64,000 bases of DNA from Liopterus haemorrhoidalis. Lineage: Eukaryota; Arthropoda; Insecta; Coleoptera; Dytiscidae. The notes under the pieces were generated by a model. It was not told the DNA's origin, ran no database searches, and saw nothing but the letters and a program-made list of their open reading frames with translations. Positions 39,915 to 50,658 of the stretch are shown here, piece after piece (within the stretch, counting starts at the first letter, position 1; every line of letters begins with the position of its first letter). The DNA is taken from assembly GCA_963971575.1 (NCBI GenBank), contig OZ020616.1, positions 18,115,535 to 18,179,534 on the forward strand, given 5' to 3'. The position numbers and the translations under genes were made by a program.

Positions 39915-40066
39915 CAGTGGCGTATGCAAGGGAGGATTAGGGGGATAAATCCCCTCCCAAAAATTAAAAAATTAACTAAAATTATAATTACCGCATTTCA
40001 AAATTGCGCGCTTTTCAGTGCGTATAAATTCAAATGTTGTGAAATATCCCCCCCTGTACGTCACTG
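39915..40066. mobile_element. Small hAT MITE
   Basis: CAGTGGCGTATGCAAGGG at the left and CCCCCTGTACGTCACTG at the right are inverted repeats. The flanks TATGTAGG and CATATAGG match at six of eight positions, an imperfect 8-bp duplication. 152 bp, non-coding. Confidence 0.7.
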
Positions 40067-41127
40067 CATATAGGCAAAATTATGTATATATTTATTAATA
40101 AAAGTAAAGAAAACATGTTTAAAGCATATGGTTCAATGGGAGAGAACAATAGCAAAAAAAAAACAATTTTTGAATAGAGCCATATCATTTGTTCACAGAC
40201 AAAGCTAGAAATAGAGAAAGAGATACAATTTGTTTCATTTGACACGCCCATCTAGTGGTGGGAGGTCTAAAGCGCGCGAGTGTATGCAAAGGGACATACG
40301 TTGAAGTTACCATAATATAATATAACAAATAAAGACAAGGGCTATGAACGTACGTTACAGTAAGAAGCAGACATATGTTCTTGACATCTTACCTAAAACT
40401 GTGTGAAATAGATATACATTTCTTTATCGGTTCTCAATCGATTAATCTGTCAAGTAAAATCTCCTTTACTATACACTTGTTTTTACCTAACGTGGCTGGT
40501 GGGGAAACGTACGAGTTGCGCGAACTCACACTAGAAAATAGAAACATAGCACTCTCCAACTGTGCTTTGCATGTTGTACTTTATGAAGTTACCGTACAAC
40601 GAGTGTGAAATGAGCTCCGTCCGATATTATTTACCAGGTTTACCGCGCATTTAACTGCGAACTACCAAATTAGATGCAAACTGCTGTAGATACCTCTTAT
40701 TGTATCTGTACATATTTCTTATCTTTGTCATATTATCCATACTCAGTAAACTAAATTGATGATTAGAGTTATTCACGATTTTACTTTTTTCAAATTCGCA
40801 GTGACCTCAGGAACTTAACTCACTTGAATGGCAAGGGTCGACTGTACTAAAGATTTTTAATGACAGTTTCAGGCTATTAAGCTTCAGGTAAAGGTTTACT
40901 TTTGACAATATGTAATTTTTTGTTTGCAAAATTTAAAGTAGTGAAAGAGGTTTTTGTTAATTCATAAATTATATCTGAATTTATCATCAATAATTCTTTT
41001 CTAAATCCCGAAATTAATAAATACGAAAAAAATAGAAACATATAAACTCAAAAATAAGTCGTACTTGCGTAAAAGACGCTTCTTTGGGAATGTAGACCGC
41101 TGTGTTGCGTAAAATCCAGAAGACTCT
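40067..41127. other. No gene recognised
   Basis: No transposon ends, RNA gene or coding frame could be supported. A 77-codon frame at 40375-40608 has no recognisable motif and is treated as chance. Confidence 0.4.
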
Positions 41128-41285
41128 CAGATCAATTCTGTAAAAATTTACTGTGTAGTAACGTTACTACAAGATAAAATATTATAAAAAGTATAATGAC
41201 TTTCATTCATGATAGTAACTGATCTTGCTCATAGTGACAAATTTAGTTACAATGATCATAGTAACTGAGTTACAGAATTGGTCTG
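41128..41285. mobile_element. Small MITE-like inverted repeat
   Basis: CAGATCAATTCTGTAA on the left is mirrored by TTACAGAATTGGTCTG on the right. Inside, AGTAAC-type motifs recur. A TCT stands on both sides, too short to be firm as a duplication. Confidence 0.5.
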
Positions 41286-41867
41286 TCTGACACAGCAGGG
41301 CAACCATAAACACCGCTGGTGAACTAAAACAACCTGACTTTCAGTGTGCTTCCAAACTGGCTTAAATAACATGCCCAGGCTTTACTTTCAGTTATACCTG
41401 GTCACGTAGAACGCTTGTTGGCGCTTGAAACATCGCCGATAAGTAACAGAAATCTTTGAAACATTATTTATCAGCTTACAAGAAGCTGACAATCAGTTTT
41501 CTGATATTTTGTTGATTTTTTTGATAGTTATTAATAAAATTTCTTTGATGTTGCGAATTACCGACATTTACAATTACTTCTTGACAGAATAAATTTTATT
41601 ATTTTGTTATGAATTTGCTTTCCAACATATAGTCTGCATAAGTGGCATATTTTAGTAGATATATTACTCTCCCAAGCAACTATAGGAACATTAATTATAA
41701 ACCAGACCACTTTGTGATGAAGAAATTTTGGTAAACAGGCACTGGTAATAATGTTTCTACGTGTCCACTAAACGGTGTCAACAAGCGTCGACAACAGCAT
41801 ACCTAACTAAACGCCTATTCATAAGCACCGGAAACAATTTTTCTACATATTCAAACCTAGACACACA
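41286..41867. other. No gene recognised
   Basis: Nothing was found beyond A/T-rich sequence. The 3' end of the next LINE (minus strand) lies at its right border. Confidence 0.4.
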
Positions 41868-42411
41868 TATTTTTTTTTTTAAATCAAGGCATTTCGGCCG
41901 TTAGGTCATTTGTGCAGTTAGATAGTTTACATGTTATTTTGAATTCTATAGTGTATTTCATATCTATAATCTTATATCTATAGTTATGTGTAATATATAT
42001 GTAAAATGAATTGTGATTTTATATTTTGTTTATTAACTCTGTGTCGGTTAGGTAATGGATGAGATTTGTACGGTGTGTGTGATTGTCTGACAATGCGTCT
42101 TTTAAATTATTTGGAATGTTGTGTGTTCTGCGGTGTGTGATGTATTTTTGACAATCGATTATGATATGTTGTACGTTTAACTGGGTGTTACATGTGTTAC
42201 ATTTTGCAGGTTCGGTTTTTTCTAGTATATATTTGTGAGTTCGATTTGTGTGTCCTATTCTAAGCCTAGTAAGTCCTATTGGTTGTCTTCTATTTTCTTG
42301 TGCTGTCCATCTTCTTGTTTCTTCTTTTATGTTTCGCAGGTGATTTTGGGTAGTGTTTCTCCATTCTTCTTGTAACGCTTGTACACACAATTTATTTGAG
42401 TTCAAAATCAC
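41868..42411 (-). pseudogene. I-like LINE ORF2 C-terminus and 3' end
   Basis: From 42411 the minus strand reads LQEEWRNTTQNHLRNI, RQPIGLTRLRIGHTNRTH, KCNTCNTQLNVQHIIIDC and TDTELINKI, ending at 42019. GLTRLRIGHT and the Cys-x2-Cys...His...Cys knuckle are the standard end of I/Jockey-type LINE ORF2, after RNase H. RT and RNase H are absent (5' truncation). The 3' UTR ends 'gacctaacggccgaaatg' and a run of A (T on the plus strand at 41869-41880). The 130-codon frame is open, so the copy is fairly young or lucky. Confidence 0.75.
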
Positions 42412-43629
42412 TCACTCATTGTTTTTGATTAATTTTACTCCAATATTTAATGTATACCAGACAGTTCTAAAACCACCGGTAAGTAATGTGATGCTCGATT
42501 AAATATGATTTTAAACGTCAGAGTAAAATTTACTCCTCCTTGAGCATTTTTAGACGCAAGCTTATATTATAACTAATTGAAATGTATCTATATGAGATCC
42601 GTTTAAGATCCGCCTTGGAGAAACGGATACGGACCTGGATACAGATTTTTATTTTTTACGGATCATTCGCGGAAATAGATACGGAGCTCCGGCACATCAC
42701 TAGTTGCTACCTACTCGACGTATCCCGTCCTATCGCGGACACACATACATCTGAACTCTTATTGTGATATTGCACAAAATAAAGGTCGTGGGAGCGGTAA
42801 TTTCAAAAATAAAATTTCATTATTATTTAAAATAAACTTATTCAATTAGTTAAAAATATTCAAATTATTTAAATATAAAAACTAATCTATTTTAAGATAA
42901 ATCTCCTCAAAGGTTAGTTGAGCTATCATATATTTTCTAGTTACGTGTTGAAAGAAAAGGGTAGAAAATTACGGTCGTATATTATATGATTTGTTTAAAA
43001 GATTGTTATTGTTTATCTCAAATAACATGGGCAAATGTTTACTCAGATGTGCATATGCGACCATATATTTTCAGTGATAATGACTTCGTAGGTAATTAGA
43101 GTCAAAATTAATTATTTGGGGTTATGAATTATTGGGAATAGAAATATGAGTTTTCAAGATAAGTTAAAAGGTTTTTGTTGTTAATTGGAGAGCTGATTAT
43201 TTTTACAACGACAAAAAATGTGGTTCAGAGATCAAATTATTAGTTTTAAGAAAAGGGCTGGAAAAATCTTGTGAGAGACGGGGAGTCGCGAGTTAACCAT
43301 TACCGAAGTCGGACGAACCTCCCAAGCATTTTGCGTGTAGCGAACCAGAAGTAATCTGGGATTGTTAAGGACAGTCTTCAACGAATTGAACAAATCTCGA
43401 TAACGGGTTAAACACTGTGACTGTTGAGGTGATAACGGTGATTATAAAGTTTTGTATTTGAGTGTCTCTCATGGGATTTTGTAGCCAGCATTAAATTGTA
43501 AGTTCTAGTGTAATTAATAACTTTCAGTCTTTAACTAAACGGTAAACGTGGATTAGGTAAAAATCAGACTTTAATTCAAACACCCTTATTCCTGTCCTAA
43601 AGAATCTAAACAACCGACCGGCGGACCAT
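42412..43629. other. No gene recognised
   Basis: The segment around 43270-43440 is richer in G/C than its surroundings, but contains no long frame or terminal repeat that I can identify. It could be single-copy host sequence. Confidence 0.35.
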
Positions 43630-44454
43630 TTACGGCCGGTTTCTAGCAGCTCAGTAAACTATAAGCTAATGGTAAACTACGGTTGCCTTAGTAAACTGTT
43701 GCAGGAACAAAAAACCATCCAAAGTTAACCATAAGTCAACTATGCATAGTTTACTTCGCATTTGACGTGAGTTCAACCAAGGCTTCCTTGGTTAAGTGTT
43801 GCACAAACGTTGGTCACGACTTGAACTCGAGTCAAACAATTGAATTTTTCTGACTATACCTTGATCACAGTTTAACTGCGATATACGTCAATATTCGGTT
43901 TTTTCATAAATTTTATTTTCATAATTTTTGGGCTAAATAAGAGAAAAAAGTAATTTAAATAAGAAGACGGTAAATTAAATTCTTAATTTGTGTTTTAAAA
44001 TGAAAATGCACCTAACTATTATTGATGAATGTGACTTTAATATAACATAACCTACAAAATTTCCTTATAAATTCAAAATCAATTTTTAATTTGATATTTC
44101 AATAACGTTATAATATAATTGTAAAAGAAATATTAAATAAATGAATAATTTATATATATTTATTTTGTACCACTGTAAATAAATATTAAATACATATATA
44201 ATCATTATATATTTACATATTTTGATTATTCGTACATAATTCCAGGTTTCTATTATTATTTTTTCCTTATCCTATTCGACCAATAGAAAAATTTCAACTT
44301 CCAGCCTATGTTCTTTGCCCTCAATAGAAGATATGGAATAAGATTCTTCAGACGGCGAAAAAAGGCTTAAGTGAAGTACTAATTTTATATCATACAAGTA
44401 CTCGGAGCAACAGATTATGCACATTATAATAATGTTGATTATGCACCAAGTCAG

Positions 44455-44750
44455 TCACTTGGTGCACTTATCAACAATTTTTCCTGACACCCTTTGAATA
44501 CACATACAAGAGTAGAGAAAAATTCTAAAAGGGCCCATGATGCAACAGGAATGGCAATTAATATTGACCGTGTCCTAACGACAATTATATCTTGTGCCGT
44601 TTTACATAATTTTTGTATACAACAGCATGATACGATATAAATTCCTGTAGAACTATTGCAGAGCGATGAACCAAACATTTGAGAGGGTAATGATACCAAT
44701 GTGGCTGTACGTAGTGCATTAATCCAAACAGTTATTGGTGTACCCTAAAA
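44455..44750 (+). pseudogene. PIF/Harbinger transposase C-terminus
   Basis: A shifted frame gives FLTPFEYTYKSREKF, then AHDATGMAINIDRVLTTIIS, CAVLHNFCIQQHDTI, and NVAVRSALIQTVIG. 'LTPF', '..iI..CaVLHNf' and the closing helix match the end of Harbinger transposases, close to the last acidic catalytic residue. The first two Asp motifs are not found. Internal stops show that it is dead. Confidence 0.65.
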
Positions 44751-44954
44751 AAATTAATACAATATAATGTAATAATTAAAACAAAACCACTTTATTATTT
44801 TTTATAGTTTAATTTTTTTATTAATTCTAATTCAATTTATATTTAAGTCATAATTGTACAGCATTCTTGCTTTATTTTTCTCTATTAGCGCAGCCTGGTA
44901 TTTACTCTTATAATAAACTTTTATAATGTGTTATTATTATTTTTTTAAATTATG

Positions 44955-45100
44955 TTTCTTGCTTGTCTTTTTTTTTGTTAGGATTGGAAGGTTCAGGATT
45001 AGCTTCTTGTTGCATTTCAGGTTCTGGTTCTGGTTCAACTTGATAAAAAATATGAACTAAAGCCAGTTCTGAATCAGTTAGGTAGGCAGGAGGTGGTGAT
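44955..45100 (-). pseudogene. Acidic tail of Harbinger accessory ORF, fragment
   Basis: Minus strand from about 45100: SPPPAYLTDSELALVHIFYQ then VEPEPEPEMQQEANPEPSNP and NKKKDKQET with a stop. An acidic, proline-rich stretch followed by a basic end would fit the C-terminal part of the Myb/SANT-like partner protein. The link to the exons at 45308-45587 is by position only. Confidence 0.35.
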
Positions 45101-45307
45101 AAAATATATAGGCTAAATAAAATACAGTTATCGACATATTTTCAATAATTTGTTGTTTCCATCGGTATCGACACTATATCAGTACTACATCGAAAACTGT
45201 TTTTTTCAAGAAACCAGCTCCTAAACAGATACTGAAGAGCGTACATTTAATTCACAAATGTTCTTTTTAGTTTGTTTATTATTTTTTTTAAATTAAAATA
45301 CAAATAT

Positions 45308-45587
45308 TTAATTTGTTTTGTGTCTCTTCACGCAACTTGAGTTAAATTCATCTGTAATCTGGTACCAAATTTTCTTTTTTTTGAATTGTTCAATTATCAC
45401 ATTTTTGTCTTCAGTAATATGGGAATATCTGAAAAATGATAAATACAAATTTTAGGTTATGTTTTAAGAATAATTTAAAAATATTTAGATTTCAAAAGAA
45501 ATAAAAATATAAGTATACTTACTTACCGAAAATATCTAGAAAAATGTTTTTATCGGTGTTGGTAAAGTTTGGTGTTCGTGAATTCAT
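45308..45587 (-). CDS. Two-exon Myb/SANT-like protein of the Harbinger element
   Basis: Exon 1 is 45523-45587 and exon 2 is 45308-45428. The intron (45429-45522, minus strand) has a strong donor GTAAGTATAC and a TTTTTCAG acceptor. The joined frame gives 61 aa starting MNSRTPNFTNTDKNIFLD, crossing the splice as IFGKYSHITED, then EQFKKKKIWYQITDEFNS, and a stop at 45308. 'kkk.W..I...FN' is the Myb/SANT-like signature found in the DNA-binding partner that brings PIF/Harbinger transposase to the ends and to the nucleus. The usual third helix and C-terminal tail are missing, so the product is truncated. Full-length relatives are several times longer. Confidence 0.55.
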
Positions 45588-45827
45588 TTTTTTAGTTCAT
45601 TTTAAAACGTTTTAATTCTTGATAGCTGATTACTGTCACGTGAAGTACAGTTCACATTAGCAAAAAATATCTGTGCATAGTAAACCAATTGTTTCACTGA
45701 CCAAGCTTTAAAAAATGTTTATGCAACGCAAAATAAAACTGACCATCAGTCAGACTTGACCATTAGTCAGTTGTTACCATAGTTAACTGACTTTTCAGAA
45801 ACCAGCCCTTAGAGTTTCAGACTTGAT

Positions 45828-45960
45828 ACCGCTCGCAAGTTTTGGGATCCACTATGTGGAGGGCCTTTCAGAGTAAGTACCATGAAGTACAATGAAATTA
45901 CTTAAATTCATTTTGTCAACCATGACGTTTCGACCGATCCTAGAAATGCCCCCACAAGGT
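45828..45960. repeat. Dispersed repeat family D, copy 2 (inverted)
   Basis: 'ccgctcgcaagt', 'agggcctttcagagtaagta' and 'catgaagtacaat' are the inverse of 24530-24605. Non-coding. From 45961 to 46480 nothing was recognised. Confidence 0.55.
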
Positions 45961-46480
45961 GCATCCAGCAGTTATCATCGTCTTTTTAATATTCTACATA
46001 TTTTGTACTATAATTGTAATACATTCGACTAATTTAAACCATATTCTACTATAACAAATAAGAAATAAATTATTAAAGGGTTTTTCACGAAAAAGTATTT
46101 TCATCTGATTGAGGAAGGGATGCAGTGCATCCCTAGCTTCCATGGACGTCATACCACTGAAACTAGGCCGAGTATTTTTAATCAAACATTATGTAATAGG
46201 TGTGAAATATTGTAGGTATATCAGATTATAATATCGAAAAATAGTTCATAATACTTGACATTTAAATTCAATATGCTATAAATTTTCTACAAATATGGAG
46301 TGAACTGAGACTTACACTCGGATAACAATAAGCATGATATATAGTATTATATGGAAGATAATTTATTCATAGATTTCATGACACATATTTTCTGATGAGG
46401 TAACATCATTTAGATGTTCGAAATTATATACATTTTATTCAAATTTGAGAAAATGATTAGATTTGTGAAATTTTTATATA

Positions 46481-47371
46481 TTAGGTTGTGTAATAAATTC
46501 CCGCGTTTTTTGTATTTTATCTTTTTCCCGCAATTTTATGTTTTGTTAGGTTAAGTTTTATATATGCATTCTTAAGTGTTTTTCGTGCTCTACAAACTTA
46601 TCTGCTTTAATTTTCGGAATTAATTAATTTTAATTGAATTTGAGGCTTTTGAAATGGAAGTTCCAGGAGGTAAAAAAAGTTATTTTCGACATCTGCACTA
46701 TTTTTCCTTTCGTCGTGGTCAAAAAGCTACGGAAGCAGCTCGCGACATTTATGACGTATATGGAGTAGATGCTATAGCTCCGAGAACCGCGCAAGATTGG
46801 TCTTCCAAGTTTAAAAATGGCAATTTTGACCTTGGTGATGCACCTCGGTCCGGTCGACCTCCCGACTTCGATGATGATCGTCTCAAGATGTTTTTGAAGG
46901 AAGATGGTCGTCAAACAACACGAGAGTTGGCCGAAAAGATGGAATGTACCTTTACGACCATCGCTAACCATCTTTACTCCATGGGCCTTACTCAAAAACT
47001 TGGGAATTGGGTGCCACATAACTTGCGATGGCCACAAAATCTCAATAATCTCAAATGGGAGGTTCTAACACATCCGCCATACACTCCGGACCTTGCGCCA
47101 ACGGATTATCACCTTTTCCGCTCCATGTCGAACCAAATGAGGAACGTACCCTTTGCTAACGATGAAGACCTCAAAACCTGGCTCACAAACTTCTTCAACA
47201 CAAAATCAAAAGATTTTTGGCGAGACGGCATCGACAAGTTGGTCGATAAGTGGGAACAGGTTGTAAATAATGATGGAGAATATACTACTGATTAATTTTT
47301 TACTATAATTATTGTTTTCTTCAAAAAATCTCATAAACAAAAAAAACGCGGGAATTTATTACACAACCCAA
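46481..47371 (+). mobile_element. Mariner element with in-frame internal deletion
   Basis: The inverted repeats are TTAGGTTGTGTAATAAATTC and, inverted, TTGGGTTGTGTAATAAATTC, both continuing CCGCGTTTTTT. TA duplications lie at 46479-46480 and 47372-47373. The 891-bp element carries one open frame (46654-47295). The well-preserved ends suggest a fairly recent copy. Confidence 0.93.
46654..47295 (+). CDS. Truncated mariner transposase, DNA-binding part intact (213 aa)
   Basis: An uninterrupted frame begins about 170 bases inside the left repeat. Residues 1-125 hold both helix-turn-helix motifs: RHLHYFSFRRGQKATEAARD, TAQDWSSKFKNGNFDL, the PRSGRPPDFDDD linker, and RQTTRELAEKMECTFTTIAN. After GNWVPHNL (about residue 127) the frame jumps to RWPQNLNNLKWEVL, skipping roughly 130 residues with the first two catalytic Asp positions of the DD34D enzyme. 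The C-terminus is kept: HPPYTPDLAPTDYHLF includes the last Asp. Full-length mariner transposases are near 345 aa. The product cannot cut DNA but could still bind the ends, so a dominant-negative or repressor role is possible (inference). Confidence 0.85.
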   Translation: MEVPGGKKSYFRHLHYFSFRRGQKATEAARDIYDVYGVDAIAPRTAQDWSSKFKNGNFDLGDAPRSGRPPDFDDDRLKMFLKEDGRQTTRELAEKMECTFTTIANHLYSMGLTQKLGNWVPHNLRWPQNLNNLKWEVLTHPPYTPDLAPTDYHLFRSMSNQMRNVPFANDEDLKTWLTNFFNTKSKDFWRDGIDKLVDKWEQVVNNDGEYTTD

Positions 47372-47458
47372 TATATAACATAATGATGCAATAATGTTAC
47401 ATTTGTACGGCATAAAAAATGATGTGAAGTATGAATTTTCACAATTTTTTTTGGTGAA

Positions 47459-48824
47459 CAGTGGCGCACACATGGGACCCGTACCGCACCCGTACGAAAG
47501 GCGCACCCGTATCGTGGGAAGTGAGGACCTTTTTTTTGGCTCTTTACTTGAAATTTAAAAGTGAGGACCTTTTTTTTGCTCTTCACTTAAAATTTAGAAG
47601 TAAGGATGTTTTTTTTTAAGTCTTCACTTGAAATTGAAATTTAGAAGTGAGGACCTTTTTTTGCTTTTTACTTGAAATTTAGAACTGAGGACCTTTTTTT
47701 TGCTCTTCACTTAAAATTTAGAAGTAAGGATGTTTTTTCTTTAAGTCTTCACTTGAAATTGAAATTTAGAAGTGAGGACCTTTTTTTGCTTTTTACTTGA
47801 AATTTAGAACTGAGGACATTTTTTTGCTCTTTACTTGAAATTTAGAAGTGAGGACCTTTTTTTTGCTCTTTACTTGAAATTTAGAAGTGAGGACCTTTTT
47901 TTTTGCTCTTCACTTAAAATTTAGAAGTAAGGATGTTTTATTGCTCTTCACTTAAAATTTAGAAGTAAGGATGTTTTTTTGCTCTTCACTTAAAATTTAG
48001 AAGTAAGGATGTTTTTTTTTAAGTCTTCACTTGAAATTGAAATTTAGAAGCGAGGACCTTTTTTTTGCTCTTTACTTGAAATTTAGAAGTGAGGACCTTT
48101 TTTTTGCTCTTTACTTGAAATTTAGAAGTGAGGACCTTTTTTTTGCTCTTTACTTGAAATTTAGAAGTGAGGACCTTTTTTTTGCTCTTTACTTGAAATT
48201 TAGAAGTGAGGACCTTTTTTTTTGCTCTTCACTTAAAATTTAGAAGTAAGGATGTTTTTTTGCTCTTCACTTAAAATTTAGAAGTAAGGATGTTTTTTTT
48301 AAGTCTTCACTTGAAATTGAAATTTAGAAGCGAGGACCTTTTTTTTGCTCTTTACTTGAAATTTAGAAGTGAGGACCTTTTTTTTGCTCTTTACTTGAAA
48401 TTTAGAAGTGAGGACCTTTTTTTTGCTCTTTACTTGAAATTTAGAAGTGAGGACCTTTTTTTTTGCTCTTCACTTAAAATTTAGAAGTAAGGATGTTTTT
48501 TTGCTCTTCACTTAAAATTTAGAAGTAAGGATGTTTTTTTGCTCTTCACTTAAAATTTAGAAGTAAGGATGTTTTTTTTTAAGTCTTCACTTGAAATTGA
48601 AATTTAGAAGCGAGGACCTTTTTTTGCTCTTTACTTGAAATTTAGAAGTGAGGACCTTTTTTTGCTCTTCACTTAAAATTTAGAAGTAAGGATGTTTTTT
48701 TTTAAGTCTTCACTTGAAATTGAAATTTGGCGTGTGTTTATAATAAGTTTTAAATATATATATTTCTTTATAAAAATTATGTATAATTGGACCCCCCCAA
48801 GCCAAAAATCTGTGTGCGCCACTG
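47459..48824. mobile_element. hAT element expanded by a 39-bp minisatellite
   Basis: CAGTGGCGCACACATGGG on the left is mirrored by TGTGTGCGCCACTG at 48811-48824. The flanks (TTGGTGAA and TGTAAGAA) agree only in part. Between short unique ends lies a 1.2-kb tandem array (47515-48730). The outer parts have GTACCGCACCCGTACG, reminiscent of the hAT MITE at 18076. No transposase. Confidence 0.75.
47515..48730. repeat. 39-bp minisatellite, about 30 units, with higher-order pattern
   Basis: The basic unit contains GAAGTGAGGACC, a T-run, GCTCTTTACTTGAAATTTA. Variants have GAAGTAAGGATG or AAGTCTTCACTTGAAATTG. Blocks of several standard units followed by two or three variant units recur with about 270-bp spacing between 48020 and 48600, a higher-order repeat. 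Because 39 is divisible by three, frames across it give LKFRSEDLFFALY repeats; these are not genes. Confidence 0.93.
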
Positions 48825-49075
48825 TGTAAGAAGCCAATTAAAATGAATGCTGGATGTCTAAGATTATTTTTTTGATAATTATCATAATTGGTTACTTTAG
48901 TACCTACTAAGAACTTTTATTTTATTTATTTTATTTTTTTACTAAATTTAAATAATTTGCGATAATTTCATCACAATAAATTATCATCTTTATTTCTTAT
49001 TAATAACAATGTGTTATTTTATTTATAAGTATTTCGCTACTAAAAATGATGTATTCTTGTTTGATAATTTAAAAA

Positions 49076-49608
49076 TAAAAAATCAGCTGTGGCCACCACA
49101 GGACCGACCGCCATCATAAAGTACTTGTATAAAATACATTCTAGCAGCAGAGTAGAAATATTTAGGTAATAATAGGCCTAATATTTTCTAACTGAGATAT
49201 TATTTATCATGGCCATGGAAGCGTTACATATAATATGAAAAAAATGAGACATTTTACAAAAAATTTTCGAAATTTTTTGTTTTATCAAAAAACGTCTTAA
49301 ATAAAAGTTATTAGTTATTGCATTTATAGCAAATTTTGTTCGAAATATTTTTCTGTTGCTAAATATTCGCAAAAATCTTAAAATCGACGCGAGTAAACTC
49401 CCATTTCTAGTCAACCGATTTTTACCAAAAGTTGATCAACTTGTTCCATTGATGTCAAAATATGCAGTTTTATAAAAATCCTTTTAGCCGAATTTGCTCT
49501 GCACGTGTACACAGACAGACAGACGGACGGACGGACAGACGGACGGACAGACAGACAGACCGACAGACATCATGCTAAAAGTAGTCAAAACGTTATGTAG
49601 GGACCTCA
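49076..49608 (-). repeat. Family A copy A6, 5' truncated
   Basis: In minus orientation the right end comes first: TAAAAAA then TCAGCTGTGGCCACCACAG and GGACCGACCGCC. The CAGACAGACGGACGG core lies at 49511-49568, and the copy stops after 'tagggacctca'. It then passes into a family B piece. Confidence 0.75.
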
Positions 49609-49734
49609 TTTTTGACTAAAATCGTATTAAAAGAATCGAATTTTAAAAAACTAATCGTTCTTTAATATTCGTCTTAATAGCTCTCTTTAAATACTACACA
49701 ATAAGTTTTAAAAAAATAATTATTTTTTCAACGA

Positions 49735-49965
49735 CAAAAAAATCGATATTTTTCGAAAAATTAATCTGATCAAAAATTTCTGGTTCCTATTAATGTTTAT
49801 TATGGAGATTTTTTTTTTTTATTCAACCCCTCTGGAAAATAAGATTGAGGGACAAAAGTTTTTTGACATATTTTTGACGAAAATCCCATACAGATAGACA
49901 GACACATGAGTGACGTTATAAGGGTTTTTTGGTGGTCATACTTACAAAAATCTAAAAATTGATGT
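49735..49965. repeat. Dispersed repeat family B, copy 3 (short)
   Basis: 'gaaaaattaatctgatcaaa' to 'ataagggttttttggtggtc' and 'acaaaaatctaaaaat', with only a brief CAGATAGACAGACAC core. 49966-50587 holds nothing I recognise. Confidence 0.55.
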
Positions 49966-50587
49966 GTGAACTATTATACTTTTTAAGGTTTCTTAGGTAC
50001 CTTGTAAGTGAGGTAGGTTCATTTGTGAGCCCAAATGTTGAATGTCTGTCACTAAATGTGACATTATTCTACACAAAACTATATAAATTTAAGTTATTTG
50101 AAACCTGCAAATATATTTAAAAATTATAGAATATTGTTGTCTGATATTTATTTTTAAGGTATTGAGCGATAACATTTATGCAAAAATTTTTACTCCAATT
50201 ATAATATCCAATTAGACAGATAAAAAAACTGTGCATATTTTGATGTATAGATTGTTACTAATTTCTTTCAGATTGTCATTTCTGGATAAAAAATTTATAA
50301 TCTGTGAGGGTTATAGATACGTACCGTTAAAAAAGTTTGTCTATGAAGGAGTTATGAGTTACGTTCGTAAGGAGTGGGAAAGATGTAATTAATAGTATTT
50401 TTTTCTCAATTACGTTCAAACCAGTAATGTTCGCAAGTGATATTTGAAATGTATCATCAAGGGCAATCAAATTTCCGCGTTGTAAAATAAAATGTTAATG
50501 ACGGCATAATTTAAAAACTATACTTACAGATTTTGATGTAACCGGAATTTCTGGGTGCGGACGACTATTACTTTTCTATGAAACATA

Positions 50588-50650
50588 GTAAAAAAATTAA
50601 TGTGAAGTGTGAATTTTTACACATTTCAGGATTCGCAAGTATCTATAATA
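50588..50650 (+). repeat. Tigger-tail fragment
   Basis: 'aaaaaaattaatgtgaagtg', 'tgaatttttacacatttcag' and 'gattcgcaagtatct' match the transposase end at 29085-29145 of the Tigger element. A Harbinger element begins eight bases later. Confidence 0.5.
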
Positions 50651-50658
50651 GTACCTAA

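Larger units (their letters stand above)
43633..45808. mobile_element. PIF/Harbinger element carrying both ORF relics
   Basis: TTA duplications flank it (43630-43632 and 45809-45811). The ends CGGCCGGTTTCTAGCAGC and, inverted, GGGCTGGTTTCTGAAAAG continue into related 'gtaaacta'/'gttaacta' repeats. A transposase relic lies on the plus strand (44455-44750) and a Myb/SANT-like gene on the minus strand (45308-45587, with a further minus-strand frame at 44955-45100). This convergent two-gene layout is typical of PIF/Harbinger. At 2176 bp it is shortened. Confidence 0.8.

Noticed and set aside
48031..48484. Frames with repeated LKFRSEDLFFALY peptides
   Set aside because: By-product of the 39-bp minisatellite; unit length divisible by three keeps frames open.
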